This document shows positions 52,093 through 64,000 of a stretch of DNA of 64,000 nucleotides, in pieces (position 1 is the first letter of the stretch; every line of letters starts with the position of its first letter). The position numbers were made by a program, and so were the translations under genes. The stretch comes from Methanobacteriota archaeon (lineage in GTDB: Archaea > Methanobacteriota > Methanobacteria > Methanobacteriales > Methanobacteriaceae): positions 21,824 to 85,823 of the forward strand of contig JAKQFA010000037.1 in the NCBI GenBank assembly GCA_029556335.1, written 5' to 3'. The notes beneath the pieces are model-generated. The model worked only from the letters and a program-made list of their open reading frames with translations. It was not told where the DNA came from and made no database searches.

Positions 52093-53294
52093 AGAAAGCA
52101 GGGAAAGCCAAAGAGAAAAAAGCAGCCCTGGGAGAAGACATCAACATAGAAGAATTTGAAAAAGAAGAATCCGATGAACACGAAACAGTTGAATCACTGG
52201 ATCAGTTACCTGGGAAGTACCAGGAAAAGATGTTGAAAGTGGGTGTAGATCCAGTATCAGAAGATCGTGGAGGTTCATTTATGATGATGGACCAAAGCGG
52301 AATTTTAGCAGAATCTCGTTCAGAATCCATAGAACTTTTAAACATCAAAGATGCCCTCGAGAAATACAGTTGGTTATCTGACTACATGTGGAAAGCTATT
52401 GATGTTGACACCGACAAATATACAGCTGAAACTGCCCTAGGAGAACTGGGAGGATTTTTCATTCGAGCACTTCCTGGAGCTAGGACTGTTTTTCCCATCC
52501 AGGCCTGTATGTTTATTGGAGATGAAAGACTCGCCCAAACCGTCCACAATATAGTGATTGCAGAAGAAGGATCAGAAATACACATGATCACTGGATGTGC
52601 CACCGGCGAAGATGTCTCTTCTGCCCTACACATTGGAGTATCAGAGTTTTACATTAAAAAAGATGCCAAAATAAGTTACACCATGGTTCATAATTGGGGC
52701 GAACAGGTTGAAGTTCGGCCGCGCACTTCAGTTGTGTTGGATGACAATGCTACCTATATCAACAACTACATTCTCACCAGCCCTGTTAAAACTATACAAT
52801 CCTATCCTACCGCTTATTGTAAGGGCCAAAATTCAAAAGTTGTATTCCAATCCATATTAGGTGGACAAAAAGACTCAGTTCTTGATTTAGGTTCCAGAGT
52901 GATCCTGGAAGGGCGTGGTTCCAGTGCAGAGATGATTTCAAGAGCAGTGTCCAAGGACCGGTCCCAGATATATTCTCGTGGTCATCTGGCCGGTAGAGTC
53001 CGAAACTCTAAGGGACATTTAGAATGCCATGGACTGGTTTTATCAGATGATTCTATGATTTACGCGGTTCCTGAACTGGAGGGCAGTGCAGTGGACTTAG
53101 AATTATCCCACGAAGCAGCTGTAGGTAAAATCGCAGAAGAAGAAGTGCTTTATCTTACTTCCAGGGGTTTGACAGAGGAAGAGGCAGCCAGTATGATAGT
53201 TCGTGGTTTCCTTAGTATGGATATCACTGGATTACCACCAGAACTGGCTTCTGAAACCAAGCGCATGATTGATATGAGTCTGAAAGGAATGTGA
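52074..53294 (+). CDS. sufB: Fe-S cluster scaffold SufB/SufD family
   Basis: 406 residues from ATG 52074 (GTG 52065 is an alternative). After an acidic N-terminal helix, a long beta-helix domain carries VVLDDNATYINNYILTSPV, RVILEGRGSSAEMISRAVS and GRVRNSKGHLECHGLVLSDD. The C-terminus has LSHEAAVGKIAEEEVLYLTS and RGLTEEEAASMIVRGFL, which are diagnostic. The stop of sufC lies inside its start, so the two are coupled. It is the only scaffold gene here, so it probably forms a homodimer with two SufC. Confidence 0.92.
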   Translation: MLRDALKKAGKAKEKKAALGEDINIEEFEKEESDEHETVESLDQLPGKYQEKMLKVGVDPVSEDRGGSFMMMDQSGILAESRSESIELLNIKDALEKYSWLSDYMWKAIDVDTDKYTAETALGELGGFFIRALPGARTVFPIQACMFIGDERLAQTVHNIVIAEEGSEIHMITGCATGEDVSSALHIGVSEFYIKKDAKISYTMVHNWGEQVEVRPRTSVVLDDNATYINNYILTSPVKTIQSYPTAYCKGQNSKVVFQSILGGQKDSVLDLGSRVILEGRGSSAEMISRAVSKDRSQIYSRGHLAGRVRNSKGHLECHGLVLSDDSMIYAVPELEGSAVDLELSHEAAVGKIAEEEVLYLTSRGLTEEEAASMIVRGFLSMDITGLPPELASETKRMIDMSLKGM

Positions 53295-53419
53295 TGGCCT
53301 TCCTTTCTCTCTCATTTCTTTCACCATTTTTTTCATATACTACGAAACTTGTTTTTACCAATATTTTTTGAAAAATTATTATAGGAGTCCTACTAAAACA
53401 TACATTAGGTGATTTGAAC

Positions 53420-53911
53420 ATGTACCTTGCTGGAGAAGCACTTGTAGGAGATGGAGCAGAAGTGTCCCATATCGACCTTCTGATTGGAGATAAAGAGGGG
53501 CCAGTCGGCCAAGCCTTTGCCAATGCCCTTGCAAATCAGGTGGAAAAGCACACCCCCCTTTTTGCTGTAGTTACTCCCAATCTGGTGGCTAAGCCCATAA
53601 CCATGCTATTGCCCAAGGTGAGTATCAGAGACTTAGACGATGCCACTAAAATATTCGGACCCGCCCAGAAAGCCGTGGCCATGGCAGTGGTGGACTCAGT
53701 AGAGGAGGGAATAATACCTAAAGAGATGGTTGAAGATATTTGTATACTCTGTGGTGTCTTCATTCATCCTCAAGCCCAAGATGCGGATAAAATCTATGAA
53801 TACAACTATCAAGCCACAAGAATCTCCATTAAAAGGGCATTCGCAAGTGAACCAGATATCAATGAGATTATTGAGAAAAAGAACTTAGAGGGACACCCTT
53901 TTTATAAGTAA
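53420..53911 (+). CDS. fae: Formaldehyde-activating enzyme
   Basis: 163 residues from ATG 53420 (GGTGA before it; the TTG at 53414 is rejected). This start puts the conserved acid catalyst at H17 (GDGAEVSHIDLLIGDKEGP), as in known Fae. FAVVTPNLVAKPITMLLPKV and AQKAVAMAVVDSVEEGIIP follow. Fae joins formaldehyde to tetrahydromethanopterin. In archaea it is often fused to hexulose-phosphate synthase; here it is a stand-alone gene. Confidence 0.93.
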   Translation: MYLAGEALVGDGAEVSHIDLLIGDKEGPVGQAFANALANQVEKHTPLFAVVTPNLVAKPITMLLPKVSIRDLDDATKIFGPAQKAVAMAVVDSVEEGIIPKEMVEDICILCGVFIHPQAQDADKIYEYNYQATRISIKRAFASEPDINEIIEKKNLEGHPFYK

Positions 53912-53968
53912 GTCCCTTATTAATTTTTTTTTAAGACTAGAAAAATAGTTAATATTTTTGTGGGACCA

Positions 53969-54241
53969 TTATTCAGAGATTATGATAAATTCTCCCACCT
54001 TTTCCACCTTGCCGAATGGTACTAAGAGGTTGTCACCCTTCTTTTTAGCCCCTTTAACCTGTACATTTCGCCCTTTATCAACTTTAATTACCACGTCGGT
54101 TATTTTACCGGTACGATCATTTACTATGAGCTCTTCCAGCTCACCTAAGATACGGGCATTATTGGTAGCTACTTGATAACCCTTAATCTCGCTCCATACC
54201 TTTTCTTCCCCTTTTATGAGTTTCCGTTCTGGTTCAACCAT
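53969..54241 (-). CDS. PRC-barrel domain protein
   Basis: 90 residues from ATG 54241 (CAGGTGATGTTT in front; the frame is open to 54268). EIKGYQVATNNARILGELEE and VIKVDKGRNVQVKGAKKKGD, then LLVPFGKVEKVGEFIIIS, a PRC-barrel fold like that of RimM and photosynthetic reaction-centre H subunits. In archaea such proteins are common and associated with RNA or cell division; the role is not known. It begins 5 bases beyond the cobY stop. Confidence 0.82.
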   Translation of the reverse strand: MVEPERKLIKGEEKVWSEIKGYQVATNNARILGELEELIVNDRTGKITDVVIKVDKGRNVQVKGAKKKGDNLLVPFGKVEKVGEFIIISE

Positions 54242-54246
54242 AAACA

Positions 54247-54843
54247 TCACCTGCATGAGTTCATCCACAGTCTTTCTAGGGATATTATGTCCTCGGGGGT
54301 ATTAATATTTAAGGCTACTTCTAATTTGCCGAGGACCAGAAGCTCCTCATCTTGTTCTGTATTTTTTCCCCTTAATATATTTAATCCAGATGGTACCAGA
54401 TTTTCCCAGACCATACTGGGCTGAAGACAGTGTTTATAGAAAATTTCCACCGGAACCATCACTGAGAGGGCCGATTTTTTGCATACATGATAATGATGGA
54501 TGACCTCATCAACTACCTCCCCAGTGAGAAGGGGCAAGTCAGCTGCGACGGTGAGGATGATTTTATCTAGAAGTTCTGGCCTAGAAAGTATGAAAGCCAT
54601 ATCCTCCACATAGCCTCGGCCAGGAGTATCTATATTGGTTAATTTCTTGTTTTTTGCCCACTGTGCGGTTTGGGGGCTGTGAACACTGGTGGCCACCAGG
54701 ATTGTTTCAACTTTTTTAGAAGATAAAAGAGCATTTACCACACTCTCAATTAGTGGTTGACCCCTTACTTTAAGAAGGGGTTTCTCCTGGTTTGACCGTA
54801 ATCTGGTGCCCTTTCCACCAGCCATTATCACTGCAACAACCAT
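54247..54843 (-). CDS. cobY: Adenosylcobinamide-phosphate guanylyltransferase
   Basis: 198 residues. The nucleotide-binding loop VIMAGGKGTRLRSNQEKPLL, then DTPGRGYVEDMAFILSRPEL and TVAADLPLLTGEVVDEVIHH, the archaeal CobY pattern. It transfers GMP from GTP to AdoCbi-phosphate, making the substrate for CobS (30067). It is the archaeal replacement for bacterial CobU. Probably cotranscribed with the PRC-barrel gene. Confidence 0.9.
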   Translation of the reverse strand: MVVAVIMAGGKGTRLRSNQEKPLLKVRGQPLIESVVNALLSSKKVETILVATSVHSPQTAQWAKNKKLTNIDTPGRGYVEDMAFILSRPELLDKIILTVAADLPLLTGEVVDEVIHHYHVCKKSALSVMVPVEIFYKHCLQPSMVWENLVPSGLNILRGKNTEQDEELLVLGKLEVALNINTPEDIISLERLWMNSCR

Positions 54844-54925
54844 GGATTCCCTCTTAGATTCTTGATTGAAGCTAGGCCTGAATGGTTATAGAATTTTTGG
54901 ATCATATTCCATTAATGCAGGTGCT

Positions 54926-56404
54926 TCAGATACCCTTCTGCTGTAGTCTTCGGCGTTGTCCGAGAATACATGGGCCGCCTTGTCTACCACCCAGGGGTAT
55001 CTTGGTGGTTCCCATGGAATTCATGCAACGAGCCATTACTGCGGCCCCTAAAGCCAGGGCATCAGATACAAACAACACGTCTTTGAAATAGGGTTTAGCA
55101 TATTCCATGACGAATTCTGGTTTCCGGCCAGTGATACCAGCACGGCCAGTAATGCCTAAAACAGAACCCTCTTCTATGACATTCTCTTCTACTGCCTCTT
55201 TAATTAACCTCTTAACTACCAGGGCACTTACATGGTCCAGGGTGGCAAAAATGGTGTGAATTCCTGCTTCTCCATATATCCTATGACCGACTTTAGTCAA
55301 TTCTGGAAGCTTATCACCGTTGACCCCCACATCACAGCCGATAAGTGTAGTTCCAGCACTGTAGGCCGCATCAGGATCTACAGGGACGGTTCCAAAACGA
55401 TCCCTGTTTTTTGGTACCTTCCTGATATCCACGTGTTCATGTATCTCCTTTGCGTATTCCAGGGCTGCTTTCCAGTCTGCTTTTTTCAGTATGTCCCGGG
55501 AGTACAGATCCAGGGCTGCTCCTCCTCGTTTATCAACTTTCTCTGTTCCCCGGATAACTGCGTCTGAAATGGCTCCAGACAGTCCACAGAAGTTTCCTAT
55601 GGTTCGGGCATATGGCTGATCATTATTGACTATACGGCCAGCTAAGGTTGTTCCGAAGTCCATAGATACACAGGGGTTTCTGAAATCTATTTCTGTCCAC
55701 TTCGCTCCTGCTTTTATACCCGCAGTTACCAGTTCTCCCTCCATCTCGTTAGCCACTACTGAACGACCCGTGGGTGGTATAACGCTTACTACAGCCCCAT
55801 CGAACATCACCTTATCCAGTAACGTGAATTCCCGTAGTTTTTTAGGTAAAGCCTCTTTTGATATGGCTGGAGACATCTTACGTGGTGGTATTCCAGCATC
55901 CAGACATCCATCTGCCAGGGCTATGATCAGCTCCCCCACTTCTTCTAGGGATGCGAAACCAGCAGTTACTCCAGTTGATCGGACCACAAAATCTAAATCC
56001 TTTTCTATATCAATGTTAGAACGTTTAATGGACTCCAATATGGTATCCCGTACCATTTCGGATACAGATTCTCTGGTGAGTTCTATATGCCAGACTGTCT
56101 CTCCAAATACCTTTTCACCCTTCTTGGGAGGCCTAATATCCCTGGTCATCTTCACTGTCTTGTCCAGGAGGTAGGTGCGACAGGTGTTAAGGTTGGTGGC
56201 AGTTAAGATGCACTTAGTGGTGGTGTTTCCAAGTTCCACCGAGGCAACGATGTAGTAGACATCCGGGCTCAGGGAGGTTCCGTAACCCTGGCCCACCGCT
56301 TTCTTGGTAAAGGTGGCCATCTTAGCGTCTTCTATGGTAATGTACTTACTTTTTGCCATAACTGGTTTGGGACCTATACCTAGAATTTTCTTAAAAAGTG
56401 ACAA
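54926..56404 (-). CDS. Methanogenesis marker 14 protein
   Basis: 492 residues, matching the methanogenesis marker family 14, found only in methanogens. Two glycine-rich phosphate-binding motifs, VASVELGNTTTKCILTATN and CVSMDFGTTLAGRIV, suggest an actin/Hsp70-like ATPase fold. It may act as an ATP-driven activator of a corrinoid or F430 enzyme, by analogy with other ASKHA-type activators (inference). Upstream of cobY on the same strand with an 82-base gap. Confidence 0.85.
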   Translation of the reverse strand: MSLFKKILGIGPKPVMAKSKYITIEDAKMATFTKKAVGQGYGTSLSPDVYYIVASVELGNTTTKCILTATNLNTCRTYLLDKTVKMTRDIRPPKKGEKVFGETVWHIELTRESVSEMVRDTILESIKRSNIDIEKDLDFVVRSTGVTAGFASLEEVGELIIALADGCLDAGIPPRKMSPAISKEALPKKLREFTLLDKVMFDGAVVSVIPPTGRSVVANEMEGELVTAGIKAGAKWTEIDFRNPCVSMDFGTTLAGRIVNNDQPYARTIGNFCGLSGAISDAVIRGTEKVDKRGGAALDLYSRDILKKADWKAALEYAKEIHEHVDIRKVPKNRDRFGTVPVDPDAAYSAGTTLIGCDVGVNGDKLPELTKVGHRIYGEAGIHTIFATLDHVSALVVKRLIKEAVEENVIEEGSVLGITGRAGITGRKPEFVMEYAKPYFKDVLFVSDALALGAAVMARCMNSMGTTKIPLGGRQGGPCILGQRRRLQQKGI

Positions 56405-56528
56405 AATAATCCCCTCCTTATATGAAGTCTCCAGATTAGGATTTATTTAAAATAGTTATAAATCTTGTGAAAAAAAAGTTGCCCCTCTAAATTGAATATA
56501 AAATTAAAAAAGTGTTCTACAAAACATT

Positions 56529-56960
56529 TCATGTCGTTTTCACCAGTAAGATAGTGCAAGGAGTTGAGTGAACAACTTTTTCAGAAACACTTCCTAAAAG
56601 CCTCTTATCAACAATGTTTTTACCGGTTCCCAGTATTATTAGATCTACTCCTTCAAGCTCTGCAGTTTTAACAATTTCTTCGGCTGGATCTCCTTCGGCT
56701 AGGATTTTTTTAAACTTTATTTCTTGGCAACCTGGAGCTTCAAAGATTTTTTCCATCTTCTTTAGTATTTCCCGACCCTTAGCCCTCAATTCAGTGATCA
56801 TCATTTCCTTAACTTTTTTTGGTGTTAAAAATGGTACCGAAGTTTCAACTACGTATATACCAATTACTTCTATTTTTCTGTTCTCCAGAAGGTCTAGGGT
56901 GTGTTCCATGATCTCGTCCATATATTCACCCATGGTTGCAACTAAAATCTTTTCGTACAT
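56529..56960 (-). CDS. Universal stress protein (UspA family)
   Basis: 143 residues with the UspA fold: KILVATMGEYMDEIMEHTLD at the start, VDLIILGTGKNIVDKRLLG and SVSEKVVHSTPCTILLVK at the end. The GxGxxx...G(S) ATP-binding signature is present. Binds ATP or AMP and is involved in stress tolerance; targets unknown. 30 bases downstream of the cation exchanger gene on the same strand. Confidence 0.9.
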   Translation of the reverse strand: MYEKILVATMGEYMDEIMEHTLDLLENRKIEVIGIYVVETSVPFLTPKKVKEMMITELRAKGREILKKMEKIFEAPGCQEIKFKKILAEGDPAEEIVKTAELEGVDLIILGTGKNIVDKRLLGSVSEKVVHSTPCTILLVKTT

Positions 56961-56990
56961 ATCTATCGCCCCTTTTTTTTAGCTATTCTA

Positions 56991-57959
56991 TCAATTTATA
57001 AAAAGCAATCTAGTCACAATATATGCTATGTAAAAGGCAACCAGTATAATTCCTTTTATTCTAGTCAGCTTCATGCCCTGTTTTATAAGAACTAAAAGGA
57101 GAATGGTTATTAAAACCATAACCGGGGCGTTGAAATATATGGTTGAAGGATCTACCGGAATTTGAACTATTATTGAAGGAATTCCCAGACCAATTAGTAT
57201 GTTGAAGATGTTGCTACCAAAAACTGTGCCTATGGCCAAGCTGTTTAATCCTTTACGAGCAGAGGTTAAAACTGTAAAGAACTCGGGGGTAGTGGTACCA
57301 AATGCCAACAATATTCCTGCCAATCCTGCAGATATATTCGCTATAGCTGATAACTCTACTGTACAGTACACAATGATCCGGCACCCCACCGCTAATCCAA
57401 TCAGGCCAAGAACCGCCCAAAAAATCGATTTCTTGGACAGAATCCTTTTTTTATCCTTTAAATCTACATAAGTATCCTCTTTTTCTGGACTGGTATGATT
57501 TTTATGAGCCCTGATCAACACCCAGAAATATATGATGTACATGGCGATTAAAACAATACCCAGGACCCGAGAAATGTTTCCTAAGAAGTATATTGAAACA
57601 GCTAGAACCACCGCTGTTAAAAGTGTCATTAAGCCATCTCTATGCAATTCTTCTTTTTGAGCGGTTAATACTCCTGTTACTATGGTAGATATACCTAATA
57701 TACCCCCAATATTCCAGATATTGGCCCCAACAGCTACACCTACACCAATGTCTGGGTTTCCAGTTAGAATGGCCATCATTGCTGAACCAAATTCTGGTAA
57801 AGAGGTACCAACTGCCGAAGCTGTAACTCCTAGAATTATTTCAGATATTCCCAGATTAGTCCCAATCTCCACTATGTTGTCCACAAAAATGTCGGCTGAT
57901 TTGATGACCAGAGCCAGTGATGCTGCTAAACCACCTATGAACAGTAAAAGTTGTAACAA
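56991..57959 (-). CDS. Calcium/cation antiporter (CaCA family)
   Basis: 322 residues, about ten transmembrane helices in two inverted repeats. The alpha-1 repeat is VGTSLPEFGSAMMAILTGN to GVAVGANIWNI; the alpha-2 repeat is FGTTTPEFFTVLTSAR to FGSNIFNILIGLG. These form the ion-binding centre with the acidic residues of TSLPE and TTPE. It exchanges Ca2+ (or Na+/K+) against Na+ or H+. Likely an operon with the UspA gene. Confidence 0.92.
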   Translation of the reverse strand: MLQLLLFIGGLAASLALVIKSADIFVDNIVEIGTNLGISEIILGVTASAVGTSLPEFGSAMMAILTGNPDIGVGVAVGANIWNIGGILGISTIVTGVLTAQKEELHRDGLMTLLTAVVLAVSIYFLGNISRVLGIVLIAMYIIYFWVLIRAHKNHTSPEKEDTYVDLKDKKRILSKKSIFWAVLGLIGLAVGCRIIVYCTVELSAIANISAGLAGILLAFGTTTPEFFTVLTSARKGLNSLAIGTVFGSNIFNILIGLGIPSIIVQIPVDPSTIYFNAPVMVLITILLLVLIKQGMKLTRIKGIILVAFYIAYIVTRLLFIN

Positions 57960-58150
57960 ATTATCACTTGAAAATAGTTTTTTTTTAATTTTATGTGCTC
58001 AGTATATTTCCATATTTTAATAATTTGATATTATTTTATGTGATATAAAAACCTATCCACTTATTTTAAGTTTTTTAAATAGCTGAGAAATAATTTTCCA
58101 ACAATAGAATTAGAATGACTTGTTTAAAACAAATAGAAAAAAATGAAAAT

Positions 58151-58170
58151 TCTAAGGCGAATAATCCGCC

Positions 58171-58175
<5 letters not shown>
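58151..58175 (-). terminator. Hairpin terminator at the end of the mtr operon
   Basis: TCTAAGGCG at 58151-58159 pairs perfectly with CGCCTTAGA at 58167-58175 (9 bp, 7-base loop). On the minus strand it includes the mtrH TAA stop codon and is followed by a T-rich run (AATTTTCATTTTTTT), a classic termination signal. Confidence 0.7.
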
Positions 58176-59103
<928 letters not shown>

Positions 59104-59121
59104 ACGTAAACCTCCTTACTA

Positions 59122-59376
59122 TTAGATTCCACCAAAGGCAGATAGGATCGCTCCTACCTTCACCACGTTGAAAGCAACAAACAGGATTATTAGTCCTATT
59201 ACAATTCCATATAAAATACCAATATCCCTGCCTATTTGCTGACCCATTCTCTGAGATATTTCACCCCAGGTGAACTCAACCTTTTCATCCATCTCGTCTA
59301 ATCGATCATTGGCCTTGTTGAACTCATCTGCGGGAACTATGGGACGTGCAATAACAGTTTTTTCTTCTTCAGCCAT
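59122..59376 (-). CDS. mtrG: Tetrahydromethanopterin S-methyltransferase subunit G
   Basis: 84 residues from ATG 59376 (MAEEEKTV, the family start; a GTG at 59391 lies inside mtrF). An N-terminal soluble part with PIVPADEFNKANDRLDEMDE, then one C-terminal membrane helix (GILYGIVIGLIILFVAFNVV). The start overlaps the end of mtrF's context by a few bases (mtrF stop at 59381-59383). Confidence 0.95.
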   Translation of the reverse strand: MAEEEKTVIARPIVPADEFNKANDRLDEMDEKVEFTWGEISQRMGQQIGRDIGILYGIVIGLIILFVAFNVVKVGAILSAFGGI

Positions 59377-59380
59377 TTTA

Positions 59381-59590
59381 TCAAGCCCCACTAACAGACA
59401 TTAAAACCCATATGACTGGAATACCTACCAAGAGAAGTGCTAGGATGAATCCCAGAGCCATACCGTAAATTCGGGTGGCAATGAGACCAGAAAACAGTCT
59501 CTGATCTCTACCAATCAGTTGGGTTCGGTACTTTACATCTGCTGCTACTTTACGTATGCCTCTAATATTAGGTTTATTTGATATTAACAT
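59381..59590 (-). CDS. mtrF: Tetrahydromethanopterin S-methyltransferase subunit F
   Basis: 69 residues. The N-terminal amphipathic part (NIRGIRKVAADVKYRTQLIG) resembles the start of MtrA's C-terminal anchor, followed by one membrane helix (IYGMALGFILALLLVGIPVI). Small membrane subunit of the Na+-pumping complex. 11 bases after mtrA. Confidence 0.95.
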   Translation of the reverse strand: MLISNKPNIRGIRKVAADVKYRTQLIGRDQRLFSGLIATRIYGMALGFILALLLVGIPVIWVLMSVSGA

Positions 59591-59601
59591 CTAAAAACCC
59601 C

Positions 59602-60639
<1,038 letters not shown>

Positions 60640-60650
60640 TTCTATTCCTC

Positions 60651-61462
60651 CTAGTGTTCCTCCTCTTTAGGCCACATACCAGACCATTGGACAGATGCAG
60701 CTTCTTCATTTGATGCCTGTATAAATGCGTTCATGGATATGAACCAGGCGATGGCACCAAGAACAGCTATTACCCACCATGCTTTGGAGGATCCTATACC
60801 GAGTAAGCCAGTAACTGCCATTGCCATGAACCCAGTGGCTGAAGCCAGTTTAAGGGTTCTGACCCGGTTTTCCTGCGGTCCTAAGCAAGCGTTGAATGGG
60901 TGCTGTGTAGCCATGGTGTTCATGATGAATAGCACACCAATGATTCCAGTGGAAATTACGCTGGCCAGTATAGCTGGCATAAAGTAACTTCCGGCAATTG
61001 CGGCTGAAAATCCGAGTACAGATATGGCAGCTGCACCAGAGAGCTCCATGGTACATGTAACCAGTACAGGTATTTTCATTCCAATTACTTTAGTACCAAG
61101 CAGAGCCACCACTCCGCCCAATATGACGGCTATGATTACTCCCAGCAAAGGTGCTAATATAGCATAGGCCGTGCCTACAAAAATACCACCGGCTAAACCG
61201 GCTATCACGCCTATGACTCCTATAGCCAGGGACATGTATCCAATGGATGGTACTCCAGTACCTAAACCATAACTTGCCACTCTTGCAATGGCGTCTGCAC
61301 CCCAAATAATGGCACAAACAGCTCCTAATGCGGCCAGAAGTGGTCCAATTACTGGGTCAATGGGGGTAGCATAAATACCAACTAGTCCACCCACTACTCC
61401 CAGGGCCATAACTTGCTTGGCGTCTACAGCGGACTCTCCGCCGCCACCTGCTGCAACTGACA

Positions 61463-61463
<1 letters not shown>
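60651..61463 (-). CDS. mtrC: Tetrahydromethanopterin S-methyltransferase subunit C
   Basis: 270 residues with seven or more membrane helices; ATPIDPVIGPLLAALGAVCA near the N-terminus and TQHPFNACLGPQENRVRTLK in a loop are conserved. With MtrD and MtrE it forms the Na+ channel module. The ATG overlaps the mtrD stop (TAATG). Confidence 0.96.
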
Positions 61464-63082
<1,619 letters not shown>

Positions 63083-63112
63083 ATAATTCCTCCTCTAATT
63101 TTTTAAATAAAT

Positions 63113-63138
63113 AAAAAAAATAGGTGTTTGCGTAACAC

Positions 63139-63143
<5 letters not shown>
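63113..63143 (-). terminator. Hairpin terminator overlapping the mcrA stop codon
   Basis: AATAGGTGTT at 63119-63128 and AACACCTATT at 63134-63143 form a 10-bp perfect stem with a 5-base loop. On the minus strand it begins inside the mcrA TAG stop and is followed by eight Ts (63113-63120). It separates mcr from mtr; read-through or a new promoter must feed mtrE within the next 30 bases. Confidence 0.75.

Positions 63144-64000
<857 letters not shown>

Overview
This window is chromosomal DNA of a hydrogenotrophic methanogenic archaeon, most likely a mesophilic Methanobacterium or close relative. The evidence is the mcrA-mtrEDCBAFGH block at the right end, the mvhDGAB F420-non-reducing hydrogenase operon, methanogenesis marker 14, AqpM, MfnA, type-2 SerRS, archaeal L10e, Trm56, a CbiS bifunctional enzyme, AT-rich intergenic DNA, and strong GGAGG/GGTG ribosome binding sites with some GTG/TTG starts. 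I see no CRISPR array, no complete insertion sequence and no prophage.

Layout. 1-5,550: small and hypothetical genes (DUF22-like, two tiny membrane proteins, coiled-coil proteins, UPF0216), an ATP-grasp enzyme, tRNA-Gln, a solitary Cas4-like nuclease, and an empty stretch with nested inverted repeats. 5,551-9,500: cofH-like radical SAM gene, then an overlapping Ku-DNA ligase pair (minimal end-joining operon). 9,506-13,635: DrrAB-type ABC exporter, metallo-beta-lactamase/double-rhodanese protein, O6-alkylguanine methyltransferase. 13,696-18,740: aqpM-DUF2180-DUF2193 cluster, then afpA divergent from a cysteine-free Fur-family regulator with a palindromic operator between them. 18,971-26,057: inositol-phosphate synthase, papain-like protease, large membrane protein, pycB, a lipoprotein and a frameshifted membrane gene. 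26,213-31,421: queC, larC, zinc-ribbon and ferredoxin-fold proteins, divergent from cbiS-cobS-trm56 (cobamide salvage and tRNA modification). 31,436-37,872: sugar-dehydrogenase-like beta-propeller, upp, fumarase beta subunit, mfnA, ppsA, L10e. 38,215-46,043: secreted transglutaminase-like protein, cooC-pcc1-serS, FKBP plus a TmcAL-like protein, pyrC, cooT. 46,044-46,764: a long stretch without an intact gene, possibly a decayed gene. 46,765-50,807: mvhDGAB. 51,337-57,959: sufCB, fae, PRC-barrel, cobY, marker 14, UspA, Ca2+/cation exchanger. 58,171-64,000: mtrEDCBAFGH and the 3' part of mcrA.

How it fits together. Mvh takes electrons from H2 for heterodisulfide and ferredoxin reduction. Mtr moves the methyl group from tetrahydromethanopterin to coenzyme M through a cobamide, and Mcr makes methane. 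CbiS, CobS and CobY build the cobamide nucleotide loop that MtrA needs. MfnA starts methanofuran synthesis, CofH makes the F420 chromophore, and CooC, CooT and LarC-type proteins handle nickel. PycB, PpsA and fumarase connect CO2 fixation to biosynthesis. The most unusual items are the Ku-ligase pair, the cysteine-free Fur with an operator on its own TATA box, the split afpA, the uncharacterised aqpM-DUF2180-DUF2193 cluster, and an apparent AUU start in the fumarase subunit.
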